Shown here one piece after another: positions 36,061 to 44,843 of a stretch of DNA of 64,000 nucleotides. Source of the DNA: Ruminococcaceae bacterium AM07-15 (GTDB lineage Bacteria; Bacillota; Clostridia; Oscillospirales; Butyricicoccaceae); the NCBI GenBank assembly GCA_003477405.1, contig QUDE01000001.1:62001-126000 (forward strand). The letters are read 5' to 3'. Each line of letters starts with the position of its first letter. Position 1 is the first letter of the stretch. The notes beneath the pieces are model-generated. The model did no database searches and had not been told where the DNA came from. It saw only the letters and a program-made list of their open reading frames with translations. The translations under genes were made by a program, and so were the position numbers.

Positions 36061-37407
36061 TCAGGCCCTCACCAGAAGGGCCACCGTTTCCACATTGGCG
36101 GTGCGGGGAAACAGATCAAAGGCCCGGACCTTTTCCAGGCGGTAGCCCCCTTCTGTCAGCTGGCGGATATCCCGGGCCATGGTGGCCGGGTCACAGGAGA
36201 CATAGACCACCCGGCGGGGATTCATGCGCAGCAAAATCTCCCGGGCCTTTTCATCCAGGCCCTTCCGGGGCGGGTCCACCACCATCACCGTGGGACGGAA
36301 CCCCTCTTCCAGAAGCTGCTGGGCGGCCTGCCCTGCATCGGCGCACAGGAAGCGGGTGTTGGTAATGCCGTTCTGCCTGGCGTTTTCCCGGGCGTCCTCC
36401 ACGGCCTGGGGCACGATCTCCACCCCCACCGCTTCCCGGCAGTGCCGGGCCATCACCAGGGTGATGGTGCCTGTGCCGCAGTACAGGTCCAGCAGAGTGT
36501 CCTCGGGGGAAAAGGCGGCATATTCCACCGCCTGCTCATAGAGCCGCTGGGCCTGGGGCTGGTTGACCTGGTAAAAAGACAACGGAGACAGGGAAAATTC
36601 CACTCCACACAGGCTGTCTTGCAGCCGTCCTTCGCCCCAGAGAGTGCGGCACTCATCCCCCAGCACCCGGTTGGTTTGCCGGGTGTTTTTGTTTAGCACG
36701 ATGCCCACCAGAGAGGGGCAGTTTTCCCGGCAAAGGGCGATAAGCTTTTCCGGCTGGGGCACCTTCCAGGAGGTGACCACCAATGTGAGCAAAGCGCCCT
36801 GTTTTCCGGTGCGCACATAGATGTGGCGCAGAAGGCCTCGGCCGGTTTCTTCCTCATAGATGGAAACACCGCAGGTTTCCGCCCACCGGAGCACCCCTTC
36901 TTTCAGCTGATCGGCCAGAGGGGACTGGATGGCGCAGTTTTTCTGGGGGATCACCTGATGGCTGCGCCGCCGGTAAAAGCCTGCCACCGGTCTGCCCTCT
37001 TCTGTGGCGCAGGGGTACATGGCCTTGTTCCGGTAGTGGAAGTTTTCTCCTCCCACGATCTCCAGCTCCGGGACACTCTGGCCGCCCAACCGCTCTAAGG
37101 CATCCTGCACCCGCTGGCGCTTGGCGAACAGTTCTTCTTCGTATTTCATGTGCCAGAAGTCGCAGCCGCCGCACTTGGGAAAGGCGGGGCAGCATGGCTC
37201 CTGCCGGTGGGGAGAAGGTTCCAGCAGCTCTTCGATGCGGGCGTAGGCTTTGTTTTTCAGGGCCTTGACGATGCGCAGACGGCACCGGTCTCCCCGCACG
37301 CCTCGCTCCACAAACACCACCTGGCCGTCCAGACGGCATACTCCCATGCCGCCGCTTTCATAGCCGGTGATGATTCCTTCGTGTATGCTGTTTTTTTCCA
37401 AACTCAT
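36061..37407 (-). CDS. 23S rRNA (uracil-5-)-methyltransferase, RlmD/RlmCD type
   Basis: SAM-dependent RNA methyltransferase of 448 residues. N-terminal TRAM domain (about 5-60), 4Fe-4S ligands C73, C79, C82 (CPAFPKCGGC) and a later Cys (NCAIQSP), SAM site DLYCGTGTITLVMARHC near 310-326, and catalytic Cys in VYVSCDPATMARD near 400. In Firmicutes such enzymes modify 23S rRNA U747/U1939. Its ATG overlaps the stop of the upstream lipoprotein gene. Confidence 0.93.
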   Translation of the reverse strand: MSLEKNSIHEGIITGYESGGMGVCRLDGQVVFVERGVRGDRCRLRIVKALKNKAYARIEELLEPSPHRQEPCCPAFPKCGGCDFWHMKYEEELFAKRQRVQDALERLGGQSVPELEIVGGENFHYRNKAMYPCATEEGRPVAGFYRRRSHQVIPQKNCAIQSPLADQLKEGVLRWAETCGVSIYEEETGRGLLRHIYVRTGKQGALLTLVVTSWKVPQPEKLIALCRENCPSLVGIVLNKNTRQTNRVLGDECRTLWGEGRLQDSLCGVEFSLSPLSFYQVNQPQAQRLYEQAVEYAAFSPEDTLLDLYCGTGTITLVMARHCREAVGVEIVPQAVEDARENARQNGITNTRFLCADAGQAAQQLLEEGFRPTVMVVDPPRKGLDEKAREILLRMNPRRVVYVSCDPATMARDIRQLTEGGYRLEKVRAFDLFPRTANVETVALLVRA

Positions 37408-38210
37408 GGCCGCAGTTCCTCCGTCAGATTGTCCCCCAGCTCTGTGAAGGGGATTTCAAAAAGCATGGGGCCTGAGGTATAGGGCCCCAGGGCGTATTCC
37501 TGAAAGACCACCACCAGGCTGTCTTCGGTCAGGTACCAGTCCTCCTGCCACACATCTCCCATGGTTTCCTGGTAGTTTTGGTAGAAAAGACCCGGCTGGG
37601 CTTCTTCCTGCTGCTTGGCCTGCTCCAAAGCCTGTTCCATCACCAGAGCCCGGGGGTCCTCTGCGCCGGGAAGGATGTCCGTCAGAGAGAGCAGGTAATA
37701 GTCCCCCGCCCGGAAAAGCCAGTTGTCCCCCATGATCTGAAGGGAGCCATGGACGCCGCCGGTGTATTGGCTCCGGTCCCGGCGAATGGAGAGGTAGCTG
37801 CCTTTGTTGCGCATGATGGCAAACTCTTCATCCCACTGGAAGTTCCCCAGGAAATCCCCATCCTGCTGCCGCTGGCGGGCCATGGGCAAAAGCTCCTCGG
37901 TGATGGAGAGCAGGGATTTCTCCTTATTATTATCGTAGTAACTGCCAATGTTCATCATGGGCTCCCCCTGATAGAGCACCTGAGGGGAGGAAAGAGAATA
38001 GCGCAAGAGCAAAGTGCCGTCCTGGGCCTTTTCTTCCCCGGAGGACACATCCTCTGTAATGGTGATGCCGTTGTCTTCCGGCTGGGGAGCACCTTCCGAT
38101 TGCTGGGTTTCTTTGGGAGAGGGCTCGGTCTGCTTTTGCAGGCCCTCCCGATGGCAGGCGCTGAGCAAAAGAAGAAGCAAAGTCAGGGCCGCCAGGATTT
38201 GTTTTTTCAT
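37404..38210 (-). CDS. DUF3298 (RsiV-type) lipoprotein
   Basis: Secreted 268-residue lipoprotein: LLLLLLSACHREGLQKQ gives lipobox Cys at about 19, then a Glu/Gln/Pro-rich linker to about residue 50. The rest matches the PdaC/DUF4163-DUF3298 architecture: RRDRSQYTGGVHG, LTDILPGAED, and the ending YALGPYTSGPMLFEIPFTEL. RsiV, an anti-sigma factor of Bacillus, has the same outer domain and binds lysozyme; here there is no anti-sigma part. ATG 38210 is chosen for the signal peptide. Coupled to rlmD by a four-base overlap. Confidence 0.85.
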   Translation of the reverse strand: MKKQILAALTLLLLLLSACHREGLQKQTEPSPKETQQSEGAPQPEDNGITITEDVSSGEEKAQDGTLLLRYSLSSPQVLYQGEPMMNIGSYYDNNKEKSLLSITEELLPMARQRQQDGDFLGNFQWDEEFAIMRNKGSYLSIRRDRSQYTGGVHGSLQIMGDNWLFRAGDYYLLSLTDILPGAEDPRALVMEQALEQAKQQEEAQPGLFYQNYQETMGDVWQEDWYLTEDSLVVVFQEYALGPYTSGPMLFEIPFTELGDNLTEELRP

Positions 38211-38366
38211 TTTGTTCCGCCTTTCCGGGGTGGGGATAGGAGCCGTGTTTTCCTCGTCTCCACAGGGGAGGGGGAAATGGCTGTAAAATAGTATACCATA
38301 AAAGAGCAGTCCGGCCCATCTCTTTTTCATGGGAGGCATAGAAAACCGCGGAAAGGGGAACAATGG

Positions 38367-39557
38367 TTATGACAAAAGCCCCAGTTCCTCTTTCAGTTCC
38401 AGAACCCGCAAAACCGCCTCATCCAGCCGCTCTATGGAAACCCGGCCCTCTTCCACTGCCTGGCGCAGGGCGGCATAGTCTGTGGGCAAGTCGGAAACAA
38501 TGAGCAGATCGGCCCCGGCTATCAGAGCCTGAGGGGCGGCGCTTTCTCCGCCGCAGTAGTCCCGGATGGCTCCCATCACCAGATCGTCGGTGATGGCCAC
38601 GCCGGAAAAGCCCATTTCCTCCCGGAGATACCGGTAAGCCTGGGGAGAAAGGGAGGCCGGGACACCGCTTTCCAGCCCATCCACCACATTGTGGCTGACC
38701 AGCACGCAGGCGGCTCCCATCTGGATGCCGGCCTGGAAGGGGATCAGGTCCCGGTTTTCCAGCTCTTCCAGGGTGCGGCTGTCCCAGCTGAGGCCGGTGT
38801 GGGTGTCCACATTGCTGCCGTAGCCGGGAAAATGCTTCAGGGCCGAGGCCATCCCTTCCTGCCTGGCCCAGCCCACCGCCTGCCGGACAAACTGGGCGAC
38901 TTGCCCTGCATCTCCTCCGAAGCTGCGGGGATAGATGAAATCCTGGGGATTATCGGAGAGGTCGGCCACCGGAGCCAGGTTGAGACGGATGCCCAAAGCG
39001 TTGAGAAGGGCGCTTTTCTCCCGGGTGTCCTGCTCTACTGTTTCCCAGCCCCCTTGGGCATAGGCCTGCCGGGGAGAGAGAAATTTCTCCGCCCGCAGCC
39101 CTGAATTTCCGCTGACGCGGCATACGGTGCCCCCTTCTTCATCCACGGCGAAGAGGATGGGCGTTCTGGCATTTTGCTGCCAGTTTTCGGTGTCCGCCTT
39201 TACCTGGGCGGAGTCCTTCCCTTCAAAATCCCGGCCAAAGAGCAGCACGCCGCCGGGGGCCAGGGCCTCCACTTCTGACCGCTCTTCGGCCAAAGGGCAG
39301 CGGACCAAAAAGACCTGTCCCAGCTTTTCTTCCAGGGTCATTTCCGAAAGCCGCTGCCGGGCCAGGGACAAAGGAGGCTCTGGTGAGGATGTGTCCGGCC
39401 TTTCGCTTTCATCCTTCTGGGATTCTTCTTCCTTTTCTTCTTTCTCGATTGCCGGGGGAGCTGGGGGCGGGACACGCTGGGCGTCCAGGAAAAAGCAAAG
39501 ACCCAATATTCCCAGCACCAGAAAAAGGCCGGGAATGATCCATTTCATGGCTTTCAT
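38367..39557 (-). CDS. Glycoside hydrolase family 3, NagZ-like beta-N-acetylhexosaminidase
   Basis: Membrane-anchored or secreted enzyme of 396 residues. Residues 7-24 (IIPGLFLVLGILGLCFFL) are an uncleaved anchor or signal, followed by a Pro/Glu-rich linker. The GH3 barrel shows ILFAVDEEGGTVCRVSG, NLAPVADLSDNPQDF, the hallmark SALKHFPGYGSNVDTHTGL and GVAITDDLVMGAI with the catalytic Asp and the His of the DTH motif. NagZ-type enzymes cut GlcNAc from muropeptides in wall recycling. ATG 39557 follows AGGAGG. Confidence 0.92.
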   Translation of the reverse strand: MKAMKWIIPGLFLVLGILGLCFFLDAQRVPPPAPPAIEKEEKEEESQKDESERPDTSSPEPPLSLARQRLSEMTLEEKLGQVFLVRCPLAEERSEVEALAPGGVLLFGRDFEGKDSAQVKADTENWQQNARTPILFAVDEEGGTVCRVSGNSGLRAEKFLSPRQAYAQGGWETVEQDTREKSALLNALGIRLNLAPVADLSDNPQDFIYPRSFGGDAGQVAQFVRQAVGWARQEGMASALKHFPGYGSNVDTHTGLSWDSRTLEELENRDLIPFQAGIQMGAACVLVSHNVVDGLESGVPASLSPQAYRYLREEMGFSGVAITDDLVMGAIRDYCGGESAAPQALIAGADLLIVSDLPTDYAALRQAVEEGRVSIERLDEAVLRVLELKEELGLLS

Positions 39558-39724
39558 CAGGCGTTCCTCCTTTTTGGGAATCTTATCATAGGGGATTTTA
39601 CAGTGCAAGAGACCATTTTACTTTCATTTTACCTCCGGCGGCTTACGACTTTACAAACTTGTTTTACTATATGGCCGTAACGAAAAGACGGAATGAATTT
39701 TACAGAACGAAAGGTGAAACTGAA

Positions 39725-40597
39725 ATGAACACAAAACAGAAACTTTCTTTGATTCTGGCTGGTCTGATGACCGCTTCCCTGCTGTCTGGCTGCGCTCAGG
39801 ACGGCAATGCGGCCGGCAATAGCGACGACGGCGGCGATGATGCCATCACCGTAGTCACCCGTGAGGATGGTTCCGGCACCCGCAGCGCCTTTGTGGAGCT
39901 GACCGGTGTGGAAGAGGACGGCGAAGACAAGACCACTGAAGAGGCTGTGGTAGCCAACCAGACCGAAGCGGTCATGACTCAGGTCAGCGGCAATCCGGGC
40001 GCCATCGGCTATATCTCCCTGGGTTCCCTCAATGACACTGTCAAGGCCCTGAAGGTGGACGGCGCCGAAGCCAGCGCAGAGAATGTGAAGAACGGTTCTT
40101 ATAAAGTGGCCCGCCCCTTTAACATCGCTACAAAGGGCGATCCCAGCCCGGTGGCCCAGGACTTCATCAACTTCATCATGAGCAAGGAAGGCCAGGAAGT
40201 GGTGGCCGACGGTTACATCCCCGTGGATGATGCCGCTCCCGCTTTCGAAGGCACTCAGCCCGAAGGCAAGATCGTGGTAGCCGGTTCCTCCTCCGTCACT
40301 CCCATCATGGAGAAGCTCCAGGAGGCCTATGAGAAGGTCAACCCCAATGCCACCATTGAGATCCAGCAGAGCGACTCCAGCGCCGGTATGTCTGGTGCCA
40401 TCGAAGGAACCTGCGACATCGGTATGGCTTCCCGTGAACTGAAGGACACTGAGCTGTCCGAGCTGACAGCCACCCAGATCGCCATGGACGGCATCGCCAT
40501 CGTGGTGAACAAGGACAACAGCCTGGATGACATCTCCACCGACTCCATCAAGGGCATCTACACCGGTGAGATCACTTCCTGGGCCGATGTGAAGTAA
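39725..40597 (+). CDS. Phosphate-binding (PstS-like) lipoprotein, circularly permuted
   Basis: Substrate-binding lipoprotein of 290 residues: LAGLMTASLLSGCAQDG gives lipobox Cys near 22. The two PstS lobes are in swapped order: residues about 40-178 match the usual C-terminal half (VVTREDGSGTRSAF, GNPGAIGYISLGSL, SKEGQEVVADGYIPV), while about 185-290 match the usual N-terminal half (VVAGSSSVTPIMEKLQEAYE, DIGMASRELKD, AMDGIAIVVNKDN). I know this arrangement from other clostridial PstS proteins. No pstCAB genes follow, so it is an orphan here. ATG 39725 is chosen for the signal peptide. Confidence 0.9.
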   Translation: MNTKQKLSLILAGLMTASLLSGCAQDGNAAGNSDDGGDDAITVVTREDGSGTRSAFVELTGVEEDGEDKTTEEAVVANQTEAVMTQVSGNPGAIGYISLGSLNDTVKALKVDGAEASAENVKNGSYKVARPFNIATKGDPSPVAQDFINFIMSKEGQEVVADGYIPVDDAAPAFEGTQPEGKIVVAGSSSVTPIMEKLQEAYEKVNPNATIEIQQSDSSAGMSGAIEGTCDIGMASRELKDTELSELTATQIAMDGIAIVVNKDNSLDDISTDSIKGIYTGEITSWADVK

Positions 40598-40630
40598 GCA
40601 AAACCAAAAACCAGAAACCTCCCATAAAAA

Positions 40631-40660
40631 GGCCGCCGAGAACTTCTCGGCGGCCTTCCT
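40631..40660. terminator. Bidirectional terminator between pstS-like gene and Fe-S gene
   Basis: GGCCGCCGAGAA-GTTCTCGGCGGCC-type perfect palindrome (40631-40655), preceded by AAAAA and lying between convergent genes. Confidence 0.85.
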
Positions 40661-40661
40661 G

Positions 40662-41465
40662 CTATTCCTCCGTATAGGGAGAAACAAAGGAGCAAGGCAG
40701 ACAAACGGCGCATTTGCCGCAGGCATCGGCGGGAAGCTCCAGACCCCGTTTCTGCTGTACCGGCTGGTTTTCCATGCACATGGCATAGCACTTTTCCCGG
40801 CAGAAGCCTTCCTTGGTCAAAGCGCCGCCCACGCATTGTTTGACGCACAGGCCGCAGTCTTTTCCCTGGTAAAAAAGGCAGACCTGTTTGTCTGGGATGG
40901 GGTCTCCCGCCAGGGGCAGGGTGGTCACTAGCGAGGTATAGTAGCCGCAGCAGCCCTTGGAGGTGATGAGCAGGTTGTGCTTTCCGAAGGTGCCCATACC
41001 GGCCAGGAAGGCGATATGCCGGTGGGACCAGCGGCTTTTGTAAAGGCCGGGGGCGGCGTAGCCGGTGTCCGTGGGAATGACGGCCCGGAAGCCCTCCTCT
41101 TCAGCAATGGCCTGAATCAGCTGGCCCACAGGGGCCAGGACCTGAGCCGAGCGCTGATAGGCCATCACCCACAGAGGGGAGGCATAGCGTCCTTCCCGGT
41201 TGCTTTTTATCACCTCCAGGGAAAAGGGAAGAAAACACACCACAGCCGTGCGGCAGGCGGGAAGGATCTCCTGGGGCAAAGCATGGTCCGGCAGTACAGC
41301 CTGACGCAATTTGAGAAAGTCGGGATGGTCTGTTGAGGCAAATCCGATAAGAGGCCGCCGCCAAAGGGGCGGCAGCTGATGTTCTTCCCGAAAAGACAAG
41401 AGAAAGTGCCAGATGCGCTCCTCCATCTGTTGCCGCAGGACTTCTTTGTTTGGTGCTGTTTGCAT
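40662..41465 (-). CDS. 4Fe-4S oxidoreductase, QueG-like
   Basis: A 267-residue protein resembling epoxyqueuosine reductase and related double-cluster proteins. The central part has SHRHIAFLAGMGTFGKHNLL and the C-terminal third is Cys-rich (DCGLCVKQCVGGAL, REKCYAMC, DACGKCAVCLPC), enough for two clusters. It is shorter than true QueG, lacks the HEAT-like tail and no other queuosine genes are near, so a different substrate is possible. ATG 41465 is preferred over 41483 because GGAGGT lies between them. Confidence 0.75.
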   Translation of the reverse strand: MQTAPNKEVLRQQMEERIWHFLLSFREEHQLPPLWRRPLIGFASTDHPDFLKLRQAVLPDHALPQEILPACRTAVVCFLPFSLEVIKSNREGRYASPLWVMAYQRSAQVLAPVGQLIQAIAEEEGFRAVIPTDTGYAAPGLYKSRWSHRHIAFLAGMGTFGKHNLLITSKGCCGYYTSLVTTLPLAGDPIPDKQVCLFYQGKDCGLCVKQCVGGALTKEGFCREKCYAMCMENQPVQQKRGLELPADACGKCAVCLPCSFVSPYTEE

Positions 41466-41493
41466 CGGTGATACAACCTCCATGGAATGACAA

Positions 41494-41523
41494 AAAACGG
41501 ACGCCGGGAAAGCGTCCGTTTTG
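41494..41523 (-). terminator. Terminator of the M23 peptidase gene
   Basis: AAAACGGACGC-tttcccg-GCGTCCGTTTT on the - strand, 19 bases after the stop. Confidence 0.88.
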
Positions 41524-41541
41524 ATTTTTCAAGAAAGGATG

Positions 41542-43182
41542 CTAGGAGAGATAGGGCATGGGGTTCACCGGAGAACCACCCACCCGCACTTCCCAATGGC
41601 AATGGGGGCCTGTGCTGTTGCCGGTGCTGCCCAGCTTGGCGATCTGCTGGCCCTGGGCTACCTTCTCCCCTACCCGCACCAGCAGCGCGCTGTTGTGGGC
41701 GTAGAGGGTCTGGAGACCGTTGCCGTGGTCGATGATGACACAATAGCCATAGCCACCGTTCCAGCCGGCCTGGATCACAGTGCCGCCGTCAGCGGCCACC
41801 ACCGGGCTGCCCTTGGTTCCGGCCCAGTCTACACCAGTGTGGAAACCACGGCTGCGGTAGCCATAGGGAGAGGTGAGAATACCGCGGAAAGGCTGGATGA
41901 AGTAGCCCTTGGAGGATGTGGTAGGCTTCTCCTTGGTGCCAACCACCTTCACCTCGTTCTGAGGCTGCTGGACGACCTCCCAGCTCTGGATGGTGCGTTC
42001 CTGCTCCACGCCGTCGATGCTGACCACATTGGCCACCACCTGAGCGACGCCGTTCTGGCCTTCGGTGACGATCTTGCTTTCGTTTTCATACAGCTCGTCG
42101 CTGTACTGGACTTCGCTTTCATAGGCGATTTCCTGAGTGTATTCCACTGTGGTGGTCTTTTTCACCGACAGCAGAGGCTCGCTGTTCTGGAGGGTGATCT
42201 CCTCGCCCACATGGATGCGGGCCGGGTCGATGTGGGGATTGAGCCCCTGCACCTGCTCCAGGGTCATGCCGTAGTTTTCGGCGATCTGGCTGAGGGTGTC
42301 CCCCTGCTGCACCGAATAAACCTTGGTGCCGCTTTTTTCGCCGGACAGCGCCAGTTCGATTTCTTCGATGGAATCCACCGCGCTGGTGGGAACGGTCATC
42401 TGTTCAATGGTCACATCCTGAACGAATTCCGCCTGAGCGTTTTCGTCCTGGCCAACCTGAGCCGAGAGCATCCGCTGCTTCAGCAGTTCCAGAGCGGTTT
42501 TGCTGGGGTTGACGCCGATGACCTGGCCGTCCACCGACAGCACATACTGGGTAGAGACCTCTTCCACCTGGGCAAACAGAGCTTCTTCGGCTTCTGTTTC
42601 GTCTAGCAGCCGGTCAGGCTGCATATAGCCCAGAGAATATGTCAGGTCGGCGGAAAGGGTATAAGGATGGCCCAGATAGCCGCCGGTGCGTTCTTCCACC
42701 TTGTCGATGATTTTTTCCATATCCTCTTTGCTGGATACAAAGCCCAGGGACTGACCGTCCAGCCACACTTCCACGCCGATGCCGAAATAGGTGGCGGAGA
42801 AGAGCATGATGGTGGCGGTAGCCAGGAAGGCACAGGCCGGCACACGGCTGCGCTTTTCCTTCCGGGCGGAGAGGAGATATTGGGTGCGGGCTTCTTCCAG
42901 GCGGCCCAGGACGCTATGGCCCTGCTGCGCCAGGTGAGAGGCGGTGCGGCCGAAGGTCTTCTGCAGCCCTTCCCCCACCACCACGCCGGCCATACCGGCC
43001 AGATGGAACAGGCTGTCTGCCGCCTGAGCGGTTTTGCCAGCCAGGGTGCGGATCAGTTCCTTGCCGCTTTGGGCACCGGGACGATTGGCGCCGATGCGGC
43101 ACAAACGCTCCAGATGGGTCTTGCATTTGACCTGCTGCCGGCGGACCCTGCTTTTGAGAGATCCCATGTTCTTGACCTTCAA
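41542..43182 (-). CDS. Cell wall peptidase with LysM, G5 and M23 domains
   Basis: A 546-residue envelope protein. Residues 1 to about 115 are basic and cytoplasmic, 117-136 (FLATATIMLFSATYFGIGV) a membrane anchor; a LysM motif (about 288-335, VYSVQQGDTLSQIAENYGM) binds glycans, a G5 domain follows (about 340-420), and the C-terminal M23 peptidase (about 440-546) has HTGVDWAG, IIDHGNGLQTLYAH and GPHCHWEV with the zinc and catalytic His residues. It should cut peptidoglycan cross-links outside the cell. TTG 43182 has GGAGG eight bases upstream. See the WalR-like site in its promoter. Confidence 0.93.
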   Translation of the reverse strand: MKVKNMGSLKSRVRRQQVKCKTHLERLCRIGANRPGAQSGKELIRTLAGKTAQAADSLFHLAGMAGVVVGEGLQKTFGRTASHLAQQGHSVLGRLEEARTQYLLSARKEKRSRVPACAFLATATIMLFSATYFGIGVEVWLDGQSLGFVSSKEDMEKIIDKVEERTGGYLGHPYTLSADLTYSLGYMQPDRLLDETEAEEALFAQVEEVSTQYVLSVDGQVIGVNPSKTALELLKQRMLSAQVGQDENAQAEFVQDVTIEQMTVPTSAVDSIEEIELALSGEKSGTKVYSVQQGDTLSQIAENYGMTLEQVQGLNPHIDPARIHVGEEITLQNSEPLLSVKKTTTVEYTQEIAYESEVQYSDELYENESKIVTEGQNGVAQVVANVVSIDGVEQERTIQSWEVVQQPQNEVKVVGTKEKPTTSSKGYFIQPFRGILTSPYGYRSRGFHTGVDWAGTKGSPVVAADGGTVIQAGWNGGYGYCVIIDHGNGLQTLYAHNSALLVRVGEKVAQGQQIAKLGSTGNSTGPHCHWEVRVGGSPVNPMPYLS

Positions 43183-43209
43183 GAAGCAGGCCTCCTTTCG
43201 TGAGAAATG

Positions 43210-43264
43210 ATAGTAAAAATCCGAAGATTACAAATCGGTGTGTTTTGATTACAAATCGGTAACA
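43210..43264 (-). promoter_or_regulatory. M23 promoter with WalR-like box and direct repeats
   Basis: On the - strand TGTTAC-CGATT-TGTAAT (43264-43248) fits the WalR/YycF consensus TGTWAH-N5-TGTWAH exactly. GATTACAAATCGGT occurs twice on the + strand (43226-43239 and 43247-43260), 21 bases apart, that is two helical turns. A -10 TACTAT lies at 43215-43210 with no good -35, as in activated promoters. The box is centred about 50 bases upstream of the expected start. Confidence 0.6.
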
Positions 43265-43402
43265 GGTCTTATGATAATATAAATGGCCTGGTTTGTCAAG
43301 GGGAACCGGTGGATTTATGCCGTTTTGCGTATTTTTACGACAAGAACTTCCTCCCTGCGTTTATCATGGTGAAAACAGCAGACGGAAAGGGGCAAAAGCA
43401 GG

Positions 43403-44008
43403 ATGGGGAACATTTATGGATATATCCGGGTCAGCACCAAAGAGCAGAATGAAGACCGGCAGGTGATGGCGCTGAAGGGGCTGCAAATCAAAGAGGAAAA
43501 CCTGTTTGTGGACAAGCAGTCGGGCAAGGATTTTCACCGGCCCCAGTATGAAAGGATGGTGCGGCAGCTGAAAAAAGACGATCTGCTCTATGTGAAGAGC
43601 ATCGACCGTCTGGGGCGGAGCTATGGGGACATTCTGGATCAGTGGCGCATCCTGACCAAAGAAAAAGGGGTGGACATTGTGGTGCTGGATATGCCCCTTC
43701 TGGACACCCGCTGGGGCAAGGACCTGATGGGCACTTTTTTAAGCGATATCGTGCTGCAGATTCTGTCTTTTGTGGCGGAAAACGAGCGGGTCAATATCCG
43801 CCAGCGACAGGCCGAGGGCATCGCCGCCGCCAAGGCCCGGGGTGTACATCTGGGCCGCCCGGCCGGGCCTTTGCCGCCGGGGTTTGAAGAGGCGCTCGGC
43901 AAATGGAAAAAGGGCGAGATTACCGGCACCCAGGCCGCCAAAATATGCAAAATGCCCCTCTCCACCTTCCGCTACCGGGCGGAACGCTGGGAGAGGGGCA
44001 AAAAATGA
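43403..44008 (+). CDS. Small serine recombinase (resolvase/invertase family)
   Basis: Site-specific DNA recombinase of 201 residues. The N-terminal catalytic domain has the nucleophile Ser11 in YGYIRVSTKEQNEDRQ, the arginines in KSIDRLGRSYGDIL, and SFVAENERVNIRQRQAEGI at the helix E region; residues about 165-195 form a short helix-turn-helix (ITGTQAAKICKMPLSTFRYR). This is the short resolvase/invertase form, not a large integrase. Base composition matches the host genes rather than the AT-rich stretch that follows. No matching crossover sites were found by eye. Confidence 0.9.
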   Translation: MGNIYGYIRVSTKEQNEDRQVMALKGLQIKEENLFVDKQSGKDFHRPQYERMVRQLKKDDLLYVKSIDRLGRSYGDILDQWRILTKEKGVDIVVLDMPLLDTRWGKDLMGTFLSDIVLQILSFVAENERVNIRQRQAEGIAAAKARGVHLGRPAGPLPPGFEEALGKWKKGEITGTQAAKICKMPLSTFRYRAERWERGKK

Positions 44009-44192
44009 TCAAATAGGAACAGATTTTTCTGCGAAAAGGTGTACCTTCTTGCAAAACGGGATTTTCTTCCTGTTAATCCTCATTATATATTGGAAAATTA
44101 AAAAAGTCTAGCAATTTTTTGATTTATTACCATTTTTAATGACTTCAAAAACAAATGCCAAAAACTACACTTTTGTGTAAGGGGGAATAAAT

Positions 44193-44828
44193 ATGGATGA
44201 GGGGCTTAAAAGCTTAATAGCAAAAGCAGAGCAGGGAGATGTTAAATCAATGGTTATGGTGGGCGACTGCTATAATCGTGGATTATATACGAATAAAGAC
44301 GATTCCAAAGCTCAAGTTTACTATAAAATGGCTGCTGACAATGGACATCCTGGAGCAATGTTTATGGTGGGTTTAGGGTATTTAAATGGAATTGGTGTAG
44401 AGCAAAATATGGTTACCGCTGTAAAGTATATACAAGATGCAGCAAATAAAGGTGTTGCTAATGCGCAATATATAGCAGGATCATTGTATCATGCTGGAAA
44501 AGCAGGAACTTTTTTTAAGAATCGAAAGGCAATCAAGTATTATAAAATGGCTGCGAAACAAGGACACGCAGATGCACAATATAAGCTTGGAAAAATTTAT
44601 TTACTTAAATGGAGCCACGGAAGTAATCGGCACTTTGATAAAGGATTGTTTTGGATACTATGCGCTTCACTGCACACAAGTAAAAAATCAGCAGAAGTTA
44701 GTACAAAAGCGAAGGATTATATAAACCGTATCATAAGTGAGCTTGGTTTTCCGAAAGAAGCTGTAAAGTGGAAAATAGAACAAATAAAGCGTGAGCATCC
44801 GGGGTACATCATTGACCCTACCTACTAA
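44193..44828 (+). CDS. Sel1-like repeat protein
   Basis: A 211-residue cytoplasmic protein made of Sel1 (TPR-like) repeats of about 36 residues: KAQVYYKMAADNGHPGAMFM, AVKYIQDAANKGVANAQYIA and AIKYYKMAAKQGHADAQYKL are successive units. No signal peptide. Such repeats are protein-binding scaffolds. AAGGGGG lies upstream of the ATG. It is the first gene of an AT-rich six-gene block (44.19-46.32 kb) whose codon use differs from the host, so it was probably acquired by transfer. Its partner is unknown. Confidence 0.9.
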   Translation: MDEGLKSLIAKAEQGDVKSMVMVGDCYNRGLYTNKDDSKAQVYYKMAADNGHPGAMFMVGLGYLNGIGVEQNMVTAVKYIQDAANKGVANAQYIAGSLYHAGKAGTFFKNRKAIKYYKMAAKQGHADAQYKLGKIYLLKWSHGSNRHFDKGLFWILCASLHTSKKSAEVSTKAKDYINRIISELGFPKEAVKWKIEQIKREHPGYIIDPTY

Positions 44829-44843
44829 AAAGGAGAAAATGAC

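Noticed and set aside
43403..44008. Serine recombinase as integrase of the AT-rich block
   Set aside because: It is the short resolvase/invertase type with host-like base composition, and no flanking attachment repeats were found.
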